Positions 55,901 through 64,000 of a DNA stretch of 64,000 nucleotides are shown in pieces. Every line of letters begins with the position of its first letter. Position 1 is the first letter of the stretch. The stretch is from Nectonema munidae (taxonomy: Eukaryota > Nematomorpha > Nectonematoida > Nectonematidae). The DNA lies in assembly GCA_030549495.1 (NCBI GenBank), contig JAUIRK010000673.1:620001-684000 (forward strand), in the 5' to 3' direction. The position numbers and the translations under genes are program-made. The notes beneath the pieces are model-generated. The model ran no database searches. It was given only the letters and a program-made list of their open reading frames with translations, and was not told where the DNA came from.

Positions 55901-57440
55901 TATATATTTGACATTGATTTACAGGTTTAATCAATTTTTTGACAGGTTTTATTGATTTCATAAAAAATGAACATCACCATTAAATTCTGCATACTTGAAA
56001 TGTATAAAAAACTTTAAAAGAATCAAAATTTTAATTTTGACATGGGCTGTCATATTTAAATTATTTTGTCAGGTTTGACTAATTTTTTATAAAAAAGAAG
56101 GAATATAACCAGTAAACACAGCCTACTTGAAAATGGGTATATGTGTGTAAAAAACATTATATAATTATTTAGATAAAAAGTTTCTTTTTTGAGATGGGTT
56201 GTCATATGTAAATCACTTTTTTGACAGGTTTGAATGATTTTCATAAAAAATGAATATCACCACTGAATTCAGCATATTTGAAAATGGGTATACATGTGTA
56301 AAAAACTTTATATACTTATTTAGATAAAAAGTTCCTTTTTGAGATGAGCTGTCACATTTAGATCAATTTTTTGACAGGTTTGATTGATTTTCATAAAAAA
56401 ATGAATATCACCACTGAATTCAGCTTACTTGAAAATGGGTATACATGTGTAAAAAACTTTATATACTTATTTAGATAAAAAGTTTCTTTTTTGAGATGGG
56501 TTGTCATATGTAAATCACTTTTTTGACAGGTTTGAATGATTTTCATAAAAAATGAATATCACCACTGAATTCAGAATATTTGAAAATGGGTATACATGTG
56601 TAAAAAACTTTATATAATTATTTAGATAAAAAGTTTCTTTTTTGAGATGAGCTGTCACATTTAGATCAATTTTTTGTCAGGTTTGATTGATTTTTATAAA
56701 AAATAAATATCACCACTGAATTCAGCATATTTTAAAATGGGTATACATGTGTAAAAAACTTTATATACTTATTTAGATAAAAAGTTCCTTTTTGAGATGA
56801 GCTGTCACATTTAGATCAATTTTTTGACAGGTTTGATTGATTTTCATAAAAAATGAATATCACCACTGAATTCAGCTTACTTGAAAATGGGTATACATGT
56901 GTAAAAAACTTTATATACTTATTTAGATAAAAAGTTTCTTTTTTGAGATGGGTTGTCATATGTAAATCACTTTTTTGACAGGTTTGAATGATTTTCATAA
57001 AAAATGAATATCACCACTGAATTCAGCATATTTGAAAATGGGTATACATGTGTAAAAAACTTTATATAATTATTTAGATAAAAAGTTTCTTTTTTGAGAT
57101 GAGCTGTCACATTTAGATCAATTTTTTGTCAGGTTTGATTGATTTTTATAAAAAATAAATATCACCACTGAATTCAGCATATTTTAAAATGGGTATACAT
57201 GTGTAAAAAACTTTATATACTTATTTAGATAAAAAGTTCCTTTTTGAGATGAGCTATCACATTTAGATCAATTTTTTGACAGGTTTGATTGATTTTCATA
57301 AAAAATGAATATCACCACTGAATTCAGCTTACTTGAAAATGGGTATACATGTGTAAAAAACTTTATATACTTATTTAGATAAAAATTCTTTTTTGAGATG
57401 AGCTGTCACATTTAGATCAATTTTTTGACAGGTTTAATCC
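55900..57440. repeat. 151-bp satellite array with three-monomer higher-order pattern
   Basis: About ten units built on GACAGGTTTGATTGATTTTC, ATAAAAAATGAATATCACCA, CTGAATTCAGC, GAAAATGGGTATACATGTGT and TTAGATAAAAAGTTTC. GACAGG/GTCAGG starts fall near 56223, 56373, 56523, 56676, 56826, 56977, 57128, 57279 and 57426, a period of 150-153 bp. Three monomer types are distinguishable and recur in the order A-B-A' with a repeat length of about 453 bp. The first two units (before 56200) are more diverged, as expected at an array edge. The right edge is abrupt at GGTTTAATCC. Confidence 0.95.
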
Positions 57441-57736
57441 TGGAGAAAAACAAAACGCAGCTTTTCCTTCGATTTACAATTGTCTTTTGCCAATTTTTGC
57501 TGAAATCTCTAAGCGTATCTCGATATTTTTTGTTCTTGAACACAAAGTATCGTTTTATATTCTCCATCAAAATTATCCAGATCGTTTGGCTTAAAACTCT
57601 GTAAATTAAAAAAGAACGTATAATTTATCCATGATTTTTAACAAAAAGTCTCACTAGAAATCGATTTATTGATGTAATTTCAAGTTACAAATTTAATTTT
57701 CCCATTTTGATCTTTAGAGTGAAATAATTTGTAAAG

Positions 57737-58150
57737 ATGTGGAAGGCTCTTTGTTTAAAATTTTATCTCTTCTTGCAAAAATGGATCTTGCTCTTACTTT
57801 TTGGAAAGCGAGAAAAATCAGGAAAGAAAGATGGGAAGAAGAATCTTGCGAGAGTTGAAAGTATTTTGCAAGATCTTGGAAAAAGGATCGAAGATTCAAG
57901 CGATGACAAATGGGAGGAGGGGAAGAAAATTGAAGAAATTATCATGAAGTTCATTTTGAAAGAAAAGTTCAAAAAGTTCCTCATCTTTGGGTTAAGGGTG
58001 GCGTTGATTTGCTTTTTTGTAAGCGTCACCCTAAAACACAGCAACTTTTGGGCCAAATTGTTGCACTTTTTGTTGAGGAGAATCCTGATCTGGGTATTTT
58101 TGAAATTTGTTTTCTTAATTGATTTATTTTACCGCTTCATGTCAAAATGA
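57737..58150 (+). CDS. Orphan 137-codon ORF, possible small membrane protein
   Basis: A frame starting MWKALCLKFYLFLQKWILLL with a hydrophobic N-terminus (residues 4-22), a charged middle (KREKSGKKDGKKN, RIEDSSDDKWEEGKKIEEII), then a hydrophobic segment FLIFGLRVALICFFVSVTL (about residues 84-102) and another, ILIWVFLKFVFLIDLF, near the end. No family is recognised. The length is somewhat more than expected by chance in such AT-rich DNA but not decisive. It starts 300 bp after the satellite array. It may be a real lineage-specific gene, a piece of a mobile element, or chance. Confidence 0.25.
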   Translation: MWKALCLKFYLFLQKWILLLLFGKREKSGKKDGKKNLARVESILQDLGKRIEDSSDDKWEEGKKIEEIIMKFILKEKFKKFLIFGLRVALICFFVSVTLKHSNFWAKLLHFLLRRILIWVFLKFVFLIDLFYRFMSK

Positions 58151-59448
58151 GAAGCAGTCGAAAAATCGAATTCTCTGCTTTTGTAGTATGAATTAATGCA
58201 ATAAATAACATACCATAAGAAATCGCATAAGAAAAATTGAACACAAAATTTTTAAATGTAAGAACACAAAAAGTTACATTAAAATTTTACTCAAGATATC
58301 TCGGAAAGTCGGTTTGCTGTAGGACAAATCACTACAAAAACTTTTTACAATTGAATGACAAAACACCATTTTTTCAGCTTAACATTTATAAGTTAAGTAT
58401 TTTGCAAACCTACTAACATAATATCTTATTATCTACCTCACTAACTAATACACTTTTCTAGAAATTAACAACTAACCAATGATTAACTAACTCCATTAAA
58501 TTGCAACTCACATTTTAAATAGAACGAATTAAAAAAGTTTTAAGTAAATTTTTTTTGCAAACATAACCTCCTTTAGAAACTTGATGTAGTTTTATTTTTA
58601 TATTATTTTTATGATAAAAAGACACTTCTGCTAAACGTCAATGTCTTGAAATGTTCTACTTTGAGACTCAACATTTAATCATTTTTATTAAAAAAAAATC
58701 AATAAATACCAACCAATTTTTTTTAAGTATTTTATAATACTCGGTTTTACGGGATAAAAAGTGTATACAAGTTCTCAAGTTCATCTTTCAGTGAAAATCA
58801 AAACTCTAATGATTCATAAGGTTTTAACCGATATTGGAAATCTTGTTTTTGGAACCCACTCAAATATATTAAATCAAGTAAGAAAAGAAAATAAACTAAA
58901 AATCTAAAACACTTTTTCGTATTTAGCCTACCCCCTAACTTTTAAGATTTTTAAAATTTCTGATTTTTAACATTCCAACCTTTTAAAACTTTTTTCAAAT
59001 GTTCAAAAATATTTTCTAATTCATTTGCACTTTTTTACTAACTAATTGATTATTATAACTCTGATCATTGCAATATTTTCATTTTGACCAACTTTTCTTA
59101 ATTCTTCGAAGTACATTATTATTTACGAAATACATTATTCCAAAAGATTGACTTTTTTCAAAACCAAATTAGAACTAACTCTTCGATAAAAATATTAAAA
59201 TAGAGTTTGCTATTTTTTGAAAAATATGCACAAAATTGTTTTGTTTTTTTGTCAAAGTTGCTTAATTATTTTCATTTTGCTGTGTGGGATTTCCTTTTTT
59301 CAAGGTTAAATTTAAATCGATAATGCGAAGACTAATCATTTTTATTAGGAATTTAGTGAAAATTTATAACAAGAACGTTTTTAATGAATTAGATTAGTTT
59401 AATAGATGAAAAATCTTTAAGCTATTGGAAATGTCATATGATATAGAG
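58151..59448. other. AT-rich stretch, nothing recognised
   Basis: No supported feature between the orphan ORF and the hAT terminus at 59449. Confidence 0.35.
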
Positions 59449-59699
59449 CAGGGGTTCTCAACCTTTTTTCCGTTAAGTACCCCCTGTGTTATAAGACCAT
59501 CTACCCCAACCCATAATAAATTTGTCTTTGAACAAAATGGTAATTTTAACTCAATATATAATGGTTCTACAAATGATATTATCAAATGATTCAAAATTTA
59601 ATGAATTTATTTAGAAGAAACTTTAATGTTGCAAATATTTTACAATGATAATACACATACAGGGATAAAACAGTATCTTCTTATGAATCAATACTGAAC

Positions 59700-60960
59700 T
59701 TCAGTGTGAAGACTGCCTGTTTGTTTCAAACAAGTTTCTCATTTCGAGGAGCAATGTTAGTATTAGTATCTTGTATGTTATCTGGGAAAAGGTGCACTTT
59801 CACAATGAATACGTTTCTAATCAATTTTGATTACATTTCACTCAATTGGGGGAAGTAAGACTGCAACTCCATGTGCAGAGAAGCTCAAGCTGCACAACAT
59901 CTAGTTTTCCAGTGTTTGTACTTTTATCAAGAGCCTCGCTAAGGTGTTCAAACATAATAAGATTTCCATCTTTCACCTTCCCTTCTGACAATCTCATGGT
60001 GAACTCAAGGGACTTTGTCTTGCTATCACATTTGAAGGATTCAGTAAGCTCTTCCTTTTAGTGATTCTACTCTTACTACGACATTCCCCCGCGACAACCA
60101 GCGAACCCCAGTGTGAACGAGTATCACTTCTTCATCACTTCCAAACTCTTGTCACAGCAGGGAAACCAGTCTTGTATTTGGCGCACTAGATTTGATGGCA
60201 TTTGATTTCAACTCATGTAGGAGAGTTTTAGATGCCAGAGCATATCTATTTAGCATACAATGGATGAGCATGCACATACATTATTCCAAGACAGTTCTTT
60301 TCTCTCAAAAAACAATGAGACTTCATTGAAAATATCTTCACCTCTTGTAGTCGAATTCAAGGCATGACTGAAGAAGAAACCCTCATTGAAACCTTGACCA
60401 TTGGCGTATCGTACAAACACCAGGAGTTGGACACAAGCAGTCACGTCAGTCGTTTCATCAAGCTGGATTTCAAATTTTCCTAAAGATGCGTCCTTTTTAA
60501 TTCATGACATCGTGGGGCATATCTGCTATTCCTCGATGGACAGTATCATTTGAGAAAGGTATTGGTGTGACCTTCTGCACAGCATCACATCCCATGACAC
60601 ACCGTATTATGTCTTTACAGAAAGGAACTATTAATTAACCTTTTTGCAATGCTGTCAGGTTTCTTTTCTTGTGCAATTCTCAGTGAGACCATGTACGATG
60701 CACGCAAACTAGCTTCATTTTGTTGACTGAAATGTCCCGAACAATCAAGGCGTTTTTGCTTAAATCCCTCTTCTTTTTGCTTGAAGAAAGCGCAATTTTT
60801 ACTTTTCAAATTTGGACGAGAACTGTTAAAATGGCGTTTAAGAAAAGTAGGCTTCATGCACTCTACTGATTATATTTTGTGGTATTGGAAATTCAATCCC
60901 ATTTTTGTTAACAGTGTAGCTTTCATCTTCGCTGATGAGACCATATCCATATCCGAAATA
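59700..60960 (-). pseudogene. hAT transposase fossil (ZBED/SCAND3-like), leftward copy
   Basis: Minus-strand frames from 60860 read MKPTFLKRHFNSSRPNLKSK (end of the zinc finger), FKQKRLDCSGHFSQQNEASL, RASYMVSLRIAQEKKPDSIA, then at about 60500-60250 KFEIQLDETTDV-like sequence and VCVQLLVFVRYANGQGFNEG, FFFSHALNSTTRGEDIFNEV. Near 60110 comes GVRWLSRGNVVVR-like sequence, followed at about 60000-59860 by KDGNLIMFEHLSEALDKSTN. The order is that of a full transposase. Several stops and frame changes are present, and the C-terminal part is very eroded. Confidence 0.75.
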
Positions 60961-61029
60961 TCATAAGAGGAGCAACTTTTTACAACCAACCTAAAAAATA
61001 TATTTTATTTAATATACCTATGTTATGAA

Positions 61030-62420
61030 ACAGAGTTAAAACAACGACAGCAACAGATGTCAAAGCCATCGTGGACTCTTTTTTTGAAGTTAACGGAATT
61101 AGCTGGCAGAATTTCAAGCACATCACCACCCATGGTGCTCCAGAGATGATTGGCGTTTAAGGAGGGTTCATCACGCTTGTCAAGAGTGAATAGCCACACG
61201 TGACGTCTTCCCACTGTTCACTACACCCATATGCTCTTGCGTCAAAAACTCTACCACCGCGTTTGTTGGAAGTCATGAATGTCGCTGTCAAAGTGATCAA
61301 CTTCATTCGGGCGAAGGCCAAAAATCATCGGCTCTTCCAACTTCTGGCCAACGAAATGGGAGCGCAACATGTGGGACTTCTGTTCAACACCAAAGTTCAT
61401 TGGCTATCAAGGGGGAAATGCCTCTCTCGTCTGTATGAACTCCGGGTGGAGGCGCAAATCTTCTTGCAAAAGAACGAAAACAACCTACATGTCCACTTCG
61501 ACAATGAAGAGTTTGTCATGATGCTCGCCTACCTGGCTGTATATTCAGCCGACTCAACGAAATGAACCAGTCTTTGCAAGGTCGTGATGTGACAGTCAGT
61601 GACGTTCAAGACAAGCTTGCAGGACTGTCAGTTCGAATGAGAGTCTGGCAGGCACGAGTTGAAACCGGATCCACAGTCTCGTTTTTTTTCTTGGACAAGC
61701 ATCACCAGACACAGAGGATTGAGCTTCCCATCGGCATCAAAGATTGCATCACTGGACATCTCGAGATTCTATCCACTGAGTTCAAATCTTATTTCGACGA
61801 TGCACCATTGGATGCTCCATGGCACAGGAACCCATTCAACACCGAAATTGAACCCACTGAAGACGAAGCTGAGGAGCTGGAAGAGTTGAAGGTTTCAAAA
61901 GCAATGAAGCTGTATGTTCTTCTCTGATGAGACCATATCGATAACCGGAATATCAAAAGAGGAGCAAGTTTTTATAACCAATCTAAAAAATATATTTTAT
62001 TTAATATACCTATGCTATGAAACGAAGTTTTAAAACATCGCCAAGGATATAAGAATATTCACTACACAATAAAAAAACACGATACACATCATTTAGCCAA
62101 GCCAGATGTGCTGGAACACATTATACACCCACACACACACTCTCGCAAGGTTTTCTGTAACAGAGAAGACCTCTCTTGTCTGTTCAGGATGCGTATCCTC
62201 TACTCAGCAAAAAAGCATCCGTAATGCTCTTCAATTTGCCACAACATACCTTTGCCAATGTGGATTTTCTGACCTGGTGACCAAACGAAGTTCAGAAACC
62301 GTCTTGATGTTGGGAACGATATTCTCCTTGCTGTGTCCAAGACGGAGCCATACATAAAAGGCCTCGTCACAAGAGCCCAACAGGGCGTCTCTCTTTGATT
62401 GTATTGTTCAGCCAAATTTT
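61030..62420 (+). pseudogene. hAT transposase fossil (ZBED/SCAND3-like), rightward copy
   Basis: Plus-strand frames begin within the core (VKAIVDSFFEVNGISWQNFK, ITTHGAPEMIGV), then SSHCSLHPYALASKTLPPRL, LLFNTKVHWLSRGKCLSRLY, NLHVHFDNEEFVMMLAYLAV, then NQSLQGRDVTVSDVQDKLAG and LEILSTEFKSYFDDAPLDAP. After an interruption at about 61925-62200, the dimerisation region returns at 62225-62400 (FATTYLCQCGF, then KFRNRLDVGNDILLAVSKTE). The zinc finger and first catalytic aspartate are missing. The preservation is better than in the leftward copy; a few stops are present. Confidence 0.82.
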
Positions 62421-62685
62421 AATTTTGATTTATAATTTTAGAGTGACTGAATAAACAACATAAGAAAATCTGCATTTGAAGGGCAGAGGGCCACGAGTAT
62501 TAAGTAACTCGGTTGGGGGTCATGAGCCATTAAAAATTGAGAAACTCAGATTTAGACTTAAATGAATACGAAATTTAAATTATGTATACATTAATAAAAG
62601 CAAAAAAATTTTTAATCATAATTCTCAGTTAAAATTTTGAATATTTGGGATAATATGGCAATTAAAACGATTGATTTTTTTGCAG

Positions 62686-62793
62686 ATGCTGCCTTTGTAT
62701 GATTGGACACAATTGTTCCACAAAGAATGCGCCATAAAGAATCCTTATTTCGAAGACGTTTCTTCGTTCGTGATCACTGAAGACGATTGCCAG
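62686..62793 (+). CDS. Probable exon of an unidentified host gene
   Basis: A 108-bp block between a good acceptor (TTGATTTTTTTGCAG) and donor (GTAGGC), phase 0 at both ends, 36 codons: MLPLYDWTQLFHKECAIKNP, then YFEDVSSFVITEDDCQ. Composition is protein-like and richer in GC than the flanks. I do not recognise the protein. The methionine is probably internal because the acceptor directly precedes it. Neighbouring exons were not found within the window, so the gene likely continues to the right or is spread over long introns. Confidence 0.5.
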
Positions 62794-63186
62794 GTAGGCA
62801 TGTCCCTTTTTTCTTATTTATTTTTAAATTGGCATTGTTTTGATATATTTGGAAGTAAGTACATTTGATGATCTCTTGATTACACTGAATTCCCACCGTG
62901 CTTATGCTAAATACAAGACTTTCATGTTCATCGTCAAAGAAGCAAAAATACAGCACAAAATTAATGGATGTAGTCTAAAATTAGAAGGATGCTAAAAATA
63001 CACATAACAAGGCGCTATAAAAGCTTGAATGCTTTTTTGATATAAAAGAAGTAAATAGCAAAGCCATAAACTCACTCCAACCTTCAAAATAAAAAGTATA
63101 TCTAACCCACTAGCTCATAACTTTCAAAATTGCTTTAACTAGCAAGGCGGGTGAATACAATCCACTTACTAACAAAGCACTCGTTC
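62794..63186. other. AT-rich stretch, nothing recognised
   Basis: Probably the intron following the exon at 62686. No other feature seen. Confidence 0.35.
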
Positions 63187-63970
63187 CTAACCTTTTTATG
63201 CTGACGACCCCATTTTCTCCGCATTCTAATTTGCTAACCCCGTCCTAAATTGTGATTTATTATGGTCTGGACAAGTTCTCAAATCCCATGAATATTCATG
63301 TATCTATAAAATTTAAACGGTTTACATAGATATTATAGTTTTTTAATTTGATTGAATATATCATAACATTTTCTGTGCATAACGATTTTTGAATTTTACA
63401 TAATGAAAAAATACTTTGTTTTAAATATAATAAAGGTTTCAATGGGATGTTTGATACTCCATTTTTTCATCCTCAGTGAATTTTTGGCGAATCATGTATA
63501 TGGTCGGTCAAGCATATTTTTTACTTACACTTTATTTAAAGTAAACTGGAAAAAGCTAATTCCCACGTATGTCTTGAAGAAAAGCGATAAGAATTCCCGG
63601 CCTTGCTTCCGATAAATTTGGATATTGGCCTATTTTTTTAGTCAAAAGTCACTAGAATTCAACACCAACTTTGCAACTTATTTCTACCAAATTTATGAAA
63701 TCAATAAACTTGATATGAAATCAAGGTTTTCAATTTTTCTTTTGAATGTTTTTTTGGGTAAAGTGTGAAATGTTTGACATTTGCTTTGAAAGTAATAAAT
63801 GAATTCGTTTTTTCAATCCTTGAAATCTTCAATCAGCTTCTTCAGAGCTTTTCTTCAGTGAATGAGTTCAAGGTAGGAAAAATCGACTTTCATTTGTAAA
63901 ATATTAAGGCATAACATGTAATAAAGGAATTTAAACTGGGTCGCGACTCTTCGATTGAGAAACCTGAGCT
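63187..63970. mobile_element. hAT-like nonautonomous relic
   Basis: The left end CTCGTTCCTAACCTTTTTAT leads into GCTGACGACCCC, and the right end GGGTCGCGACTCTTCGATTG continues GAGAAACCTGAG. The two are inverted relatives, and both resemble the CAGGGGTTCTCAACC-type termini of the hAT locus at 59449. The interior is AT-rich without coding capacity. No target duplication could be read confidently. Confidence 0.5.
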
Positions 63971-64000
63971 TTCGTAAAAAATCGCTCTCTACCTTTCCAA

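Larger units (their letters stand above)
59449..62549. mobile_element. Composite hAT locus with terminal repeats
   Basis: The left end CAGGGGTTCTCAACCTTTTT and the inverted right end CTGAGTTTCTCAATTTTTAA match over much of their first 18 positions and both continue to a run of five C. The flanks ATATAGAG (59441-59448) and ATTTAGAC (62550-62557) agree at 6 of 8 positions. Two transposase pieces lie inside in opposite orientation: one reading leftward (60960 to about 59700) and one rightward (61030-62420). A 115-bp direct repeat flanks the core of the second piece (60928-61042 and 61918-62033). So the locus is a composite of two related hAT copies or one copy rearranged by inversion. Confidence 0.7.

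Noticed and set aside
60928-62033. 115-bp direct repeats read as long terminal repeats
   Set aside because: They flank hAT transposase sequence, are short, and lack the features of retroelement ends.

Overview
This is an AT-rich eukaryotic nuclear window with large introns, spliced host exons with ordinary GT/AG borders, and a dense, mostly decayed load of transposable elements. The host proteins look animal and rather arthropod-like: the succinyl-CoA ligase exons read PEECKIG and VSPGKGGT, close to the fly forms as I remember them. A copepod or other arthropod fits, but species cannot be fixed from sequence alone.

Host genes. (1) Minus strand, 17488 down to 440: six consecutive coding exons of the succinyl-CoA ligase alpha subunit (SUCLG1), with compatible splice phases and about 310 codons. 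The first exon (targeting peptide) and the last few codons lie elsewhere or outside the window. (2) Plus strand, 31841 to 46514: three exons of a divergent COX5B-like cytochrome c oxidase subunit. All four zinc cysteines are present, the C-terminus is unusually long, and an AATAAA follows the stop. (3) One plausible unidentified exon at 62686-62793, plus strand. Both named products are mitochondrial.

Mobile elements. hAT remains dominate: about 1.9-3.7 kb, 12.5-13.7 kb, 32.77-34.13 kb (with termini), 35.42-38.58 kb (with TIRs and a perfect 8-bp target duplication), 59.45-62.55 kb (two copies in opposite orientation), and short hAT-like MITEs at 18.1, 19.1 and 63.2 kb. piggyBac transposase remains lie at 17.7, 43 and 51.7 kb, and a FLYWCH/MULE fragment at 14.5 kb. 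LINEs include a nearly whole RTE-type element (20667-23830, 14-bp duplication), a 5'-truncated RTE-type copy (27266-29221, 15-bp duplication) sitting inside an older RT-bearing LINE, an RNase H-bearing LINE (about 23.9-25.45 kb), and fragments at 30.2 and 41.5 kb. A tRNA-derived SINE at 25.7 kb shares its 3' end with the RNase H LINE.

Repeats. There is an 87/74-bp tandem array in a SUCLG1 intron, a diverged 155-bp array at 54 kb, and a 151-bp satellite at 56-57.4 kb with a three-monomer higher-order pattern. Two foldback structures occur (5.69-5.92 kb and 44.66-44.97 kb). A noncoding repeat family of about 0.85 kb has three copies between 44 and 53.5 kb, one carrying the second foldback as a 365-bp insertion with a 13-bp duplication. 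No tRNA or rRNA gene, CRISPR array or prokaryotic feature was seen. The most unusual items are the 44.6-kb foldback insertion, the higher-order satellite, the SINE/LINE tail sharing and the divergent COX5B paralogue.
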